Of a stretch of DNA of 64,000 nucleotides, positions 44,315-54,914 are shown piece by piece (position 1 is the stretch's first letter; each line of letters opens with the position of its first letter). The stretch covers positions 283,449-347,448 of the forward strand of contig JASJOG010000286.1 in NCBI GenBank assembly GCA_030142905.1, written 5' to 3'. Below the pieces are notes generated by a model. That model was not told the origin of the DNA, did no database searches, and was given only the letters and a program-made list of their open reading frames with translations. This stretch comes from Heliopora coerulea (taxonomy: Eukaryota > Cnidaria > Anthozoa > Scleralcyonacea > Helioporidae). The translations under genes and the position numbers were made by a program.

Positions 44315-44665
44315 AAAATGTTCTAAACTTGGAGGATAAATTGGAATAACAATGGAAAATGTTACTTACTTTCTAGACAACTTTGATTTGATTTCTTCTC
44401 AGGAGTATCATTGAAAGAATTTAAGTACACCATCAGCATTTTTACTTTTGTTAATCCAATTTTCAGTGACTTGGCATCTCAGCCTTCTTCGATTGTCTTG
44501 TACATGTTCCAAGAATTTGTTCATGTCACATTTCCCACAAACCTTTTGTCTCAAATACTTTATTTTGCTGTCTTTTATGAGTTCCAAGACTTTGTTCTAG
44601 GTCACATTTTCAACAAGCTTCTTGTCACAAATTCTTTATTTGGTCATCTTCAAATCTTGTGGTTT
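44315..44665 (+). repeat. Direct dispersed duplication, copy 1
   Basis: Shares ordered blocks with 46215-46560: TCTAAACTTGGAGGA, TTTGATTTGATTTCTTCT, GACTTGGCA..TCAGCCTT, CTCAAATACTT and GACTTTGTTCT..GTCACATTTT. About 80 percent similar by eye, same orientation, 1.9 kb apart. No intact coding frame. Confidence 0.7.
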
Positions 44666-46214
44666 CTATAAATTTTAAAGGAAGGGAACAGTAAAATCAT
44701 CAAACTAACATTGAAACAGTAAAATCAGCGAAACCAACATTGAAAAAGGGGAGATGGGTAGTTAATCTGATGCAAAAAGCAAGGTGTCCCAACATTTTCT
44801 GCAACAATTGTGGCTTCTTCATTTTATTCTTTTTAATTATTTTGTGCATATAAAAATAATATGTAATTTCTTTTTTTTTAAATTTCTGCCACAAAATACA
44901 CCAAATTTGATTTAAATTAATTTTGTAGTACAGTGGAGCCTCACTATAAGGCACATCAGTATAGTGCATGACTCGGTATAATGCAGTAAATGTTTGGGCC
45001 CCAAACTTCTCAATCATTAAACTGATTTACAAACCTTGTTTACTTGGTAGAACCATTGAGCACAAGCAGATCATTAGTAGCCAATCAACAAGTAGTTCTA
45101 GGCATGGGAATTAGAACAAGAACCACAATCAGAACTAGAAAGTGACAATGATGATGATGATGAACCAGAACCGATGCCATCAATGAAAGCTGTGGTGCAA
45201 TGCATCGAAATAACATTGAAATGGGCTGACAATCACCATGTGTGTTTGTGCTGTTTTTTACAGCTTTGATGCTTGTCATGTCATTGACAATGAATTCATA
45301 TTTTATACTTTCCTGCAACCTGCATCATTTCCCCATACCAAATCCCTATTTTCGACACATTTTGATGTAACACACTTCAGCTGTAATGTGGTCATTTATG
45401 ATAGACCCTATATACCATGTTATAGTGAGGCTCTACTGTATTAAGTTGGAGAATAACAGGATCAATAATTTATTTATTAACTTTTCTGTATTTGCTACAT
45501 CTTAAAGCAACGATATAGTCATGACTTCCAAAATATAATGGAACTTTTAACCTATGTCATTTCTGGCCTTCAAAAGCACAATGTCATTAAATCTGTAATT
45601 TTCATCAAGTACTACAACAACAAGTTATCATCACTGCAGTTAATGTCAAATAATTCTTATCTCTTGTGAGATGAATTTATAATGTTCAACTGTAAAGTTT
45701 CATTCTTTCCATAGCTGTGCAAAATACTCATAGTTGGGGGTTTTGTAGGGTAAATGAATCAATTAGTGCAATTTTTACTCACAGGACAGTAAAGAAACTA
45801 GTTGCTGCACACTCTAATGATGCCCAAATGTGCTCAAAGCCATAAGGGTTTTGCTTCTTCTCATATTAATTTTTCATGCAAAATTCATGATTGTGACAGC
45901 ATCTCTCGATCATGTCACCAAAATGGATATTTTATTGCCAAGGGATTTATGAGTAAATAAATAAAAAATCTACTTCCTGGGCAAGAAGATGGTTCTAAGG
46001 AAAAACTTGAAAATGAGAAGATATCACTCATTTTCAATCAAAATTCAGCAGCAAAAAATGACAATTTGATATTCCATTACTCAGGTGTTTCTGGCTTCCC
46101 TTTTTTCAGTTGTGATAATTACTTTTATTTGTAAGAAAGTACTAAAAAGAAAACAGATTGTTTTTTTTCTTTTAGCTTAGAAACTAACAATTTTGGAGCC
46201 ATAATTATTTAAAA

Positions 46215-46560
46215 AAACGCTCTAAACTTGGAGGACAAATTGCAATAGGTTAAGATGGGAAATGCTACTTACTTTCTGGATATCTTTGATTTGATTTCTT
46301 CTTAAAACTATCATTGACAAGATTTGTATATGTTGTCAGCATTTTTATTTTAGTTAATGTAATTCTTCATGACTTGGCACCTCAGCCTTTTGTCATTGTC
46401 TTGTTCTGTACATACAAGCCTTTTCTCTCAAATACTTCATTCTGTTGTCTTTCATGTGTTCCAGGACTTTGTTCTCTGTCACATTTTTAACAAGCTTTTT
46501 GCCACGAATACTTCATTTTGTCATCTTTCACATCTTGTGTTTTCTCTTTCTCAAATCGTT
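46215..46560 (+). repeat. Direct dispersed duplication, copy 2
   Basis: Partner of 44315-44665. The sequence between the two copies (44700-46200) is AT-rich with no gene, except for a TCA/TGA-rich patch near 45150. Confidence 0.7.
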
Positions 46561-46949
46561 CATGTATGCAAGCAATGATAATCTGTACCATTTGAACAAA
46601 AAACGGTTCAACACTACCTCCGTGACCCATCAAGGAGCAAGGGTGCAGCAAAACATTCGACTTCTTACTAACAATTGCATTCCTTTAGGTTTGTCTTGCC
46701 CTTTCATAGCCGCAACAAACAGGAAGTCACGGTTCAACTTCATCAAAGCTTGTTATCTTTGAATAAATTTTATTATTTTCCTCTTTATAAAAATTATTGA
46801 TATCAAAACAAAATTCTAGTGGAAAACCTCATTTGTTGGATAGTAGTTTCGAACCATAACTTGGTCTATCAGTATAGTTCCTTATTACTCTCGTACAATC
46901 AATTATCCCAATGGACAGTAATCACGTTCACTGACCCTTCTTAAAGTTA

Positions 46950-47168
46950 AAGGGTAAGAAACGAGCAACCACTTCATTTCCTACTTCCAGTATCCAGGCT
47001 CATACTCGCCAGACTAATCACGCCATTTCTCCCAACGACTTTTCCATTATTTCTTCCTGCAGGTCTTCCTCTAACTTTGAACTCCTCATTCGTGAGAGTT
47101 TGCTTATTTCCAAATACAAACCGTCTCTCAACGAAAATATCTCTTCCACACCTCTTTCTCTATTCTAA
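46950..47168 (+). pseudogene. GIY-YIG C-terminal fragment of Penelope-like protein
   Basis: Open frame KGKKRATTSFPTSSIQAHTR ... PNDFSIIS, then ELLIRESLLISKYKPSL, NENISS, TPLSLF stop. It aligns with the last 73 residues of the copies at 1-3 kb (KLLLKESLIINKLKPILNGN). The catalytic Glu (RESL) is kept, while the catalytic Arg region is missing because of 5' truncation. Confidence 0.75.
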
Positions 47169-47300
47169 TGCTTTCCTCTTCCGTATGCATGTCACTTCCT
47201 GTCACGTCTCCCAGTTTTCTATTGGTTAGCCGTCTAATTATTCTAATATGTAATTATAGATTCATATATATAGTTTTTTCTCATCCCTGTAAACCTACAC

Positions 47301-47334
47301 TCTGAAGATGTTGCACGAGGCAACGAAACGTCAG
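47301..47334 (+). ncRNA. Hammerhead-ribozyme-like motif in Penelope tail (third copy)
   Basis: CTGAAGA, then stem GTTGC-ACGAG-GCAAC, then GAAAC and GTCAG. This is the best of the three copies: stem II is fully paired and the GAAA box is intact. One extra T precedes stem II compared with the canonical core. Confidence 0.4.
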
Positions 47335-47468
47335 TAAATATGTTTTAAAACTTTTTGACTTGCCTATTTCACTATGGCGATACACCTAAGAATTCTGAGC
47401 TGGGCTCTGATCTTTTTGTTACGATTACGCTTTCCGCCCGGAAAATCAATAGCCAAGATTAAAAATAC

Positions 47469-47945
47469 ACTGTTAAAACCGGTTCATTTGAGTAATCCTT
47501 CACGTCAGCCTTAACTAGAAGGAAAACACCATTATATACCTTACCTAATGACTTATGAGCGATTTCTCCGTGCGACTGTATCTGCTACCTCCTTCTCCTT
47601 CGACCATATGTGAACGACTTATTGACCTTGAAACGTGACTATATCTTGATGGGCGGAGCAAAAAATTGCTTTTCATCGGCTCTTCTCTGAAGGAGATTTC
47701 CCTTCCGTCGCTGGGCCTAATCAGTGCACTGCCCAATCTGAAGGGCTGAAGATAAACTCTTCTTCCCCACTTACGATACTTTTGCGCATTAACCAAACTA
47801 AGGCAAAGTGGAAATACCAGATTGTTTGGTAGCTGTACGTTGACTTGAAGTTGGTTGGACACTAAAAAACTGAGGTCAGTTGTACAAAGACCACGTAGCA
47901 TATCCGCATGATAAAACCTGGTTCCCCTCAGTGATTAGTTGCGTC
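47469..47945 (+). repeat. 3' half of dispersed family copy 2
   Basis: Resumes after the Penelope fragment with AATCCTTCACGTCAGCCTTA and AACTAGAAGG, and continues to the hAT junction. Any ORF here, for example 47545-47901 on minus, is a shadow of repeat sequence. Confidence 0.6.
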
Positions 47946-48188
47946 CAGGGTTGCCAGGTCGCATGGTTGAAAATAGCCCAAACCCCCCCTAGAAAACAGC
48001 CCAAAACTAGCCCAAGTCCTTCCGAAAAAAGAAGCCCAAAGTAGCCCAAATACTTCAACAAATTACGGTATTCATTACGATGGATAACAGCCAGGCAACA
48101 GATAAGGCCAAATTTTATTAAACTTATAATATGAGCTCTCTTTACTGTTACTGTAAAACAAAAAACAAAAATGTATAGCAAAAAACAA

Positions 48189-49934
48189 TTAACTTTGCAA
48201 CAAACAACTACTGAGCATCGCTATCTGGTTCCGATAGTCTATAGATTTCATTAGTAAATCTTGCCAACATATCAGATGAGGGAGTAAAGCTGTTGCAGCA
48301 TTGTTTCGCATTACTATATGCGATCTGACATGGAGAAGATTCTCAAGTAGTGACTGTCCTATTCTATTACGGAGTTTATATTTCAGTAATGCCATCTGGG
48401 AAAAGGTTCTTTCCACTGCCGCATTACTGAATGGTATGGCAAGAATGGAAAGCATGAATTTGCCCAAGTCTACAAAATCCTGGTCACCACAGGCTTCTGT
48501 ATGCGTGGCAACGTCAATCCAGAACTGTTCAACGTCTTCGTCATCTCTATTGGGCCACTGAATAGCACCAAGGTGGCTATATTGCTGATCAAGCTTGGCC
48601 AGCTCTCCTCTAAATAACGGTAGGAAAGTAACCTTTTCCAAGGTCTGCTTTCTTCTTCCGAGAACAATAGACGGAATTAACTCGGAAAGAGACTCCAAAC
48701 GCTCCACGTTTGATGGCAGTCTCTCCTTCATTTGCTTTAACAATTCGAGCAAATAAGACCGACATCGCACTTTGATGGCATCACTTTGGGCGGTGGTCAG
48801 TTGCGTTTCTGCCAAGGTAATTTGAAACGAAGCGCCAAAGTCGACGGCACACAGTGGAAGGTGGTTGTTTTCGTTATCTATGTCATACATTAGTGTGGAA
48901 AGCCACGATGTAAAAGTGACTGGTTTCATGACACGGCAAAGAAGAGTTCTGTACAGGTTCATAAGTTCCGATAAGAGCTTTAGCGGGTTTGCGGACGCTG
49001 CCTGGAAGATCTTATTCACTCGATTCAACTCTTTGAGAATGGGCTGGAGAAAGACCAAGTATAATTTGTTTTCCTTATCAGTATACATCTGATAGAGCAA
49101 TTCTGCAGTGTAATTTCGTCTCTCGTCTTTAGCTATCTGGAAATGAAGTTTCAGTTCATGAAATTGATCAATGATGCGGTCAACACATGCTGAGATGGAA
49201 AGCCAGCGTGTACCAGAAAGCCTCAGAATTTTCAAAGGGATTTCTCCAACGTTCATCGCAGAGTACAGTTCATGATACTTCTGCTGTCTTAACGTGCTGT
49301 GTGAAAACCAGTTGTAGGTTTCTGAAACCATGAACTCGATATTCCTGGGCATTACTTTCAGGGAATGGGAGGAGCAGAGCTGGATTGAGTGGCAAATACA
49401 TTTGATATGTATTATGTTTGGACATACTTCCCGAAACTTCGTAATCACTGAATTATTTCTTCCACACATCGTATTGCAGCCATCTGTAGCTAAACCCATG
49501 CAGTCTTTAATGTCCAGTTTCTTTGACACAAGGAAGCTTTGTAGCGCTTGGAAAATACTCTCAGCCGTTCCAGAAACAATCGAAAGTAGGCCCAGGAAAC
49601 TGGTAACAATCTGCTTTTGTGCTGCGCTGTAATACCTGGCCAGGATACACAGTTGCTTCTCATTACCAATGTCCGTACTTTCGGCAATGATCAGAGAATA
49701 TGGGATACGCTTCATATCGTCTAGAACCTCTTCTAGCAAACAAGGACCCAAGACGCGGTTTACCAAAGCTGTGCATTTTGTTCGGTGGAGATTAATGTCT
49801 TTTCCAGACACATCGTTCACAAGTTCTCCCAAATGATCAATGGTATTTATGCTTGAGTGACAGGCAATGTGGGCAGCTAATTTCAGCTCTGAGCTCTTCA
49901 ACGATTCGTCCACCGTTACACTACGACATCCCAT
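48189..49934 (-). pseudogene. hAT transposase, catalytic and dimerisation domains
   Basis: 581 residues on minus. RNase-H-like core: IAESTDIGNEKQLC, FLGLLSIVSGTAESIF, GLATDGCNTMCGRNNS (second Asp), SGTRWLS (hAT RW motif). An all-alpha insertion follows, then the C-terminal hAT dimerisation region FSNAAVERTFSQMALLKYKL with the catalytic-type Glu. The family (ZNF862/KIAA1586-like hATs) is recalled, not searched. This frame is uninterrupted but is out of frame with the BED zinc finger just upstream, so full-length transposase cannot be made from one frame. hAT transposases excise by DNA hairpin formation and leave 8-bp duplications. Confidence 0.8.
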
Positions 49935-50149
49935 GCTATACAGCGTTCTTGACGCTGAGAATGGTTGCTGATTTCGCTTGTTTTTCCGTGAGCAACCAAA
50001 TCGCCATGATGTGCTCGAATTTCGCTTTTACAGAATCTACAATATGCTTTTTCGTCGTTTCCTGGCACACTACGTACCCATTCCTTCAACCCATTTTCTT
50101 TTTTCCACTCCTTGCAGTATTTTTTCTTGTATTTAGCCCATTTTCCCAT
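49916..50149 (-). pseudogene. BED zinc finger, 5' part of the hAT transposase
   Basis: 77 codons from MGKWAKYKKKYCKEWKKENG. The BED finger has AYCRFCKSEIRAHHGDLVAH with both cysteines and the first histidine. The frame then shifts near 49970-49990, beside a run of five T on plus. The downstream frame continues as KNKRNQQPFSASRTLYSMG. The second zinc-ligand histidine appears lost at the shift. The shift separates DNA binding from catalysis. Confidence 0.75.
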
Positions 50150-50499
50150 TGCAAAAACACAAAAGTTACTTTATTTTGCTGATCAGCCCAAAAAACACAC
50201 AGGAAAAGTATTTTCCGCCCAAATACCCGCAACCCGCAACCGCCTGAAATTTCCTGCATTCGGGCTTTAAAACTAGCCCAATTGGGCGGGAAACCCGCAC
50301 AACTAGCAACACTGCGACTACGTGATCAAATGGAGGGAAGTTTATTTCTTGACCTTACAATGACCCGTGTCGCAGGCTATCGCATTATCCAATGAAAATA
50401 GAGTTTTGGTGTTTACAAATTAAAATACATAAGAAAGTTTTATATTTTAAACACTTTTAACACTGGAATTTGTGTAAATGTGTGTAGATGTTTTAACTT

Positions 50500-50626
50500 T
50501 AAAACGACAGTATAATTATTAATTTATTATCATGTTAAGAAATGTCATCTGAAATCTGCCTGCGAGCCAGATGCAGCCATCGAAAGAGCCACATCTGGCT
50601 CGCGAGCCATAGGTTGCCGACCCCTG
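50500..50626 (-). repeat. Terminal fragment of another hAT element
   Basis: Read on minus from 50626: CAGGGGTCGGCAACCTATGG, then CTCGCGAGCCAGATGTGGCT. This is a classic hAT terminus with subterminal GAGCCAGAT repeats. The other end is not evident. Confidence 0.65.
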
Positions 50627-50629
50627 GTC

Positions 50630-50690
50630 TAAACAAATAAAACCTCTAGACAAATAAAACGCCTAGACAAATAAAACGCCCCCCATCCTT
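50630..50690. repeat. 17-bp tandem repeat
   Basis: Three units of CTAGACAAATAAAACGC-like sequence follow the hAT terminus, then a C run. Confidence 0.7.
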
Positions 50691-51044
50691 ATTCGGGACC
50701 GAAGAGTATACGTTTTAATCCGGCGCTCTTCGTAAAATGAATCCGACGCTATTCTATTTCCCAAATCGAATCCGACGCTAAAATACAGGATTGCCCAAAA
50801 AATAACACTTTGTAACACTGATTGAGTACACAGATTGCTGCATTCCTCTAAAGCTCAGCCTCAGACAACCTAGTCGCCGCACGTGTAAATGGACTCCATC
50901 CAGTCGAGATCAGATTACGGTCTGTTCAGACTCGGTGCCCTAGTACGGTGCCCTGGCACGAGCACCAACTGTGGCAATTGTTCAGACTGCGTCTCACCTA
51001 CTATAGCGATCCCAGGTTTGAGATTGTAACCGGGATGAAATTGT

Positions 51045-52607
51045 ATGTTTAAAACAGCACTAAAGTGGCGATATATGACTGAACATCATGGAACTGTCAG
51101 AGATTGTTTCCGCGGCGTAATTATCTTATGTAATAATTCGGTGCATATCTATTTATTGTCAAAATTAGACATATTATCTGCTGTTATATCATTTCGATTT
51201 ATAGTCCGTACTTCTCTTTGCACGTTTGTTTTGATTATGATTATAACTGGGAATCCCCTTCACCCGTCATTGGGTTCACATTTTAGCACGTGTTCAACTA
51301 AACAAACTGGCACCATGTGCAGCGAGTGTTTTTCGGCATTTATTAGTCAAATAGTGTTGTGTTTGGCCTCTTCAATGCTTCTTGTCCTGTTTTACCTTCA
51401 TGGTAAAACGGAAGCTGACAGAAGATATCAAGATCGACGGATTATAAGCGAATTAATAACGAAGATTTGCAGCGATGTCAGATCTGGGCTCCACGAATTC
51501 ATGGGTGCCAGACATCCTGAGAATTTTTCTCGAGTATGGGGTTTCCTCGCATCAGTGGTACTTTGGACAGTGAATTCATGAAATTAAGTGAGAGAAGATG
51601 GCTTGAAAGCTATCGCTTACCCAAGCGCATTTTTTTGCGACTCGTTGATTCAATGCGTTCCCTTGGCCGCAATACCACGAGAATGCGAAAAGCCATCACA
51701 GTAAACGTTGTTGTAGCAATGCTATTGAAAAGGCTGGGGAAAGGACTGGACTATCGTGAAAGTGGAGATAAGTTCGGCGTCGAAGCTTCCACAGCTTGCG
51801 ACAAGGTGAACGAAGCAATGAAATATTTGATAACAACGAAAAACCACACGCTGAATCGACTACAAGAACGCAGAAATCTGAAAGAAATCATAGATGGATT
51901 TTCCAACAAGTGGAATTTCCCACAATGCTTGGGTGCTGTCGATAGCACCCATATCCCTATAAAGGCCCCCCTTATACAGCATACTGATTATTTTAACAGA
52001 AAATCCTATCATTCAATCATTTTGCAAGCTATATGTGACAGTGAGTGCCGGATTACAGATTTATTTGCAGGTTGGCCTGGCAGAGCTCACGATTCACGTG
52101 TCTTTGGTCGTTCAAAGATTGGTCAGAGGGTTATGAATGGAACCTTGGTGGTAGGTGACACACTAAACACTGATATTGATGGCCAGATAATTCAACCGTT
52201 TCTTATTGGAGACTCTGCATATCCCTTGTGCAAGCATCTAATGAAAGATTATGCTGGCTGTAGTCTGCCACCAGAAAAGGAATATTTTAACTACAGGTTA
52301 AACCAGGCACGCATTCAGATCAAAAGAACCTTTGGCTATAATTTTAAAGGGGCAATGGCGATCCCTTCTTCATCCATTAGAATGTGACACTAACAATGTG
52401 GTTCTACATGTCATAGTATCATGTATTCTCCACAACATATGCCAAGAAGGAAATGCTGAGTATCTCCAAGAATAGGACAACAGGGACAGTGAAGATGTAG
52501 ATTATCCATCAGCATGTGACCCAGCAGGTACAAGTCATGGTGAGCCTGTAGAAACTGCTGAACAGATACAACAAATACTAACTGAACATTTTGCTCATCA
52601 CCAGTGA
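51045..52607 (+). pseudogene. PIF/Harbinger transposase, frameshifted
   Basis: A first frame (51045-51581) ends in ARHPENFSRVWGF; near 51535-51560 the reading moves to the frame of 51536-52387 (GTLDSEFMKLSERRWLESYR, then YRESGDKFGVEASTACDKV helix-turn-helix). DDE motifs are GAVDSTHIPIKAP (first Asp) and GWPGRAHDSRVF (second Asp). At the third site IQIKRTFG shows Lys where the family has Glu. A second shift near 52345-52360 moves the tail to another frame (GQWRSLLHPLECD, VSCILHNIC), which has a TAG near 52474-52476 and a TGA at 52605-52607. At least two shifts and one stop make it inactive. A hydrophobic stretch near the N-terminus (IVLCLASSMLLVLFYLHG) is typical of these proteins. Confidence 0.8.
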
Positions 52608-53102
52608 AGGATATAAATGAAACATAGATTGATATTAAAAGGTTCCATTCATGTTATTTCAGCCAACTAACCACAAAGAGGAATCTTCTGGAATTCTTTT
52701 CTAAAAACACAGTGACATTTAACATTGCAACAAGAGGTTTAGCTTTCTATACTTTGGTTCCAATGCCAGTACTTTTTGACATTTACTAGTTAGTGCTTTA
52801 TTTTCATGATTTGTTGTGTTTCCTATTGGATCAACAAGATCAATAAAACTGTTATTGCCCTCATAAATTGTTATTGTTTATTTAAATTTACCTTTAGCTA
52901 AAGAAGTGACCTGCCAGCTTACTAATGGAAGATTTAAGGAAAAACTGTAAATTTTGAGATTCAATAAAATGAAATGTAAGTTTTAAGCTAGTAAAATGTA
53001 ATATCAACATTCAAACACATGGAAAAAAAAAACAAACTCATGCATAACAACAGGGGCACAACTATTGGTGGGTTCTTTAAATGTACTTTTAAATAAAACT
53101 TG

Positions 53103-54385
53103 TCAATGTTCAACTGAGTGATTCATATCAATGTTTTCACAACACACATTATGTGGTAATGAGAGTTCCCCATCAGAAGCACCACTATTGGTACTGTATG
53201 GTGATGAGCTCCTTGGTGTGTGAGGGATTTGTAATCCTTGCAATGGACACTGAGGAATCTGAGAATTTGCTGGATGGACAGGCTGGTAAAAAGGAATCTG
53301 CTGTGATGCAGCATAGTGTGCTTGCACCAACATCTGGGTCATTCCAATCATTGTATTGGAGAGATTGGCAAATATGCCTTTGAAGAATTCTCTGTCTTCT
53401 TGGCGTTCTTTCTCACGCATTTCTGGGGTTACAACATTATTTGCAAGTGTCTGCTGCAAGCTTTGAAAGTGTTCATTTGACTGGTTTAATGTATCTGCCA
53501 GTCTGGGTTTCTTACATGGAGGTCTTTTTTGATGTTGTTTCCCTGTTTTTGTTCTTACTTCTAATCCTGTTGCTACATGTGCCAAGCTATCTCCATTACT
53601 CTCCTCCCTCTCTTCTCTATCAGCTGTTTCACTTTCATACAATTGTTCTTGTGGAGGATCATTTACAGGTCTAGTACCTATTATAATATAAACAGCATTA
53701 TACTTTATGAGTAGCATTATGATTAATGCTGAAGAATGAAGAGTGGTGCAGCTTATGAATAGTCCTTCAAAATATCAATACTAAGGGTGTTTAACATGGG
53801 ATGGATCAACGTAAGATTCCCTATTCCCACCCCCCCCCCCCCAGCCACTGGAAAATTGTCAAGTGTTTCCGTGTTTTTGTTGTAATCAATGTGGTAAACA
53901 GACATGCAACTACCTTCCATCCTTAACGGAAGGGACTTCTCGGAGGGCTTATTTTAAAGTGCAGGAGCTTCAATATTAATGAAAAAGAGAATAGTAATGT
54001 GTATTGTCGATGAAGACTTTGTTTCATGTGTCATTATGAAAAATCAGAATTTCATTTTCTTACCGAGAATTCTATCGAGCCGGTCCCAGTTCTGGAGAGC
54101 CGCTTTCTCTACACTCGTAAGTGCGCTAGTAAGGTATGGCCGTTCAGCACCTGATGCTTTCATTCGATCTTTCAACTTGCTGTATCCACTTCTCAGTTTC
54201 TTCAGCTTTATTTCTATTTGTGATACCGTTCTTTCCACCTGTGACTCGTCTTTCATGATTCTTCTCATCTCTTCATACAGCTCTTTATTCGAACTCATAC
54301 CTTCTATGCTATCTTGTACTGTTTTAGTACTATAAGCTTCGATAAGTGCAACGGTCTCCTCTTCTGTCCACTTCGCACCCGCCAT
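53103..54385 (-). CDS. Myb/SANT-like protein of the Harbinger element
   Basis: Two exons join in phase 1: 54385-54064 (ATG to ...CTC G before GTAAGA) and 53677-53103 (acceptor ATTATAATAG, begins GT ACT AGA), about 298 residues. Exon 1 is a Myb/SANT-like trihelix: KWTEEETVALIEAYSTKTVQ, ERTVSQIEIKLKKLRSGYSK, WDRLDRILG. Exon 2 is a basic and glutamine-rich tail (KKPRLADTLNQSNEHFQ, REKERQEDREFFKGIFANL). In PIF/Harbinger elements this second protein enters the nucleus with the transposase and binds the ends. It has no visible lesion, unlike the transposase. Confidence 0.82.
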
Positions 54386-54691
54386 TTTGTTTTCACTTCG
54401 GCAGTGTCAGATTATTATGAAACGTTTCCGTTAATAATTCTCAAATCTGCAAGTAAACATGCGGGAAAAAACGGGCACTGACAAAATCGTGCTCACACTG
54501 GTGCTACGGTGCTCAAGTTCAAGGTTTTAAGCAGTGCCCGTGCTCAGGCACCGGTGCCCAGATTATCGTTCGGGCACCATGAAAATACTGCGTTCACATT
54601 GGTGCTCGTGCCGGGGCACAGTAACCGGGCACCCAATCTGAACAGGCATTAAGCCCACGTAACATGTCCGTACGATAAAACCTGGTGCCCC

Positions 54692-54914
54692 CAATGAACT
54701 CTAAAAAGACTGGAACGATAACTCGACGTGCACTTTTGAAGCCAAAAATGGTGGATATGGAGGCCGTCCAGTGAACTCTATAAAAAGACACTTCACACTG
54801 TTTTGCACACTTCAAACGTACATGGCTCCCTTCAGTGGCCGGAACTTTGATTTCATCCAATCATAAGGCCGGGCATAAGGAGTTATCGTTGCAGTCTTTT
54901 TATAGAGTTCACTG
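54692..54914. mobile_element. 223-bp hAT-type MITE with perfect 8-bp target duplication
   Basis: Ends CAATGAACTCTAAAAAGACT and, inverted at the other end, CAGTGAACTCTATAAAAAGA; the terminal repeats extend about 33 bp through AACGATAACTC. GGTGCCCC flanks both sides (54684-54691 and 54915-54922). It sits inside another copy of the dispersed repeat family (ATAAAACCTGGTGCCCC | CTCAATGATTAGTCCCAGG). Confidence 0.88.

Larger units (their letters stand above)
46942..47458 (+). mobile_element. 5'-truncated Penelope-like element
   Basis: Contains the last 73 codons of the GIY-YIG protein, the hammerhead-like motif and a 3' tail (TATGGCGATAC...) matching the left copy at 844-934. The repeat family sequence on both sides can be aligned across it, with TTAAA present at each junction as a likely short duplication. 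Confidence 0.65.
46690..47945 (+). repeat. Dispersed repeat family, copy 2, carrying a Penelope fragment
   Basis: Same block order as 29640-30400, interrupted at 46942-47458 by a Penelope tail and cut at 47946 by a BED-hAT element. The 3' block GTACAAAGACCACGTAGCAT, then ATAAAACCTGGTTCCCCTCA, also occurs at 54.65-54.95 kb. Confidence 0.7.
47946..50314 (-). mobile_element. BED-finger hAT transposon, 2.37 kb
   Basis: Ends are inverted: CAGGGTTGCCA at 47946 and CAGTGTTGCTA read inward from 50314. Subterminal AGCCCAAA-type repeats occur on both sides (47981-48060 and 50185-50285). The gene runs on minus. Flanks GTTGCGTC (left) and CGACTACG (right) do not form a clean 8-bp duplication. Confidence 0.8.
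50918..54648. mobile_element. PIF/Harbinger element, 3.73 kb, with transposase and Myb-like gene
   Basis: Terminal inverted repeats of about 50 bp begin near 50921 and end near 54648 (CTGTTCAGAC/T, GGTGCCC, GGCACGAGCACCAA). TTA flanks both sides (50915-50917, 54649-54651), matching the Harbinger TWA target. Two convergent genes: transposase on plus, Myb/SANT-like on minus. A block rich in GTGCCCG/GCACCGG motifs at 54470-54600 is probably subterminal binding sequence. Confidence 0.82.

Noticed and set aside
47938..50322. 8-bp target duplication for the BED-hAT
   Set aside because: Flanks GTTGCGTC and CGACTACG do not match; only a GCGTC/GCGAC similarity is visible, which is not enough.
51045..51400. 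Separate membrane protein gene suggested by hydrophobic segments
   Set aside because: It lies between the Harbinger end and the transposase, and its frame leads into the transposase N-terminus; better explained as the damaged 5' part of that gene.
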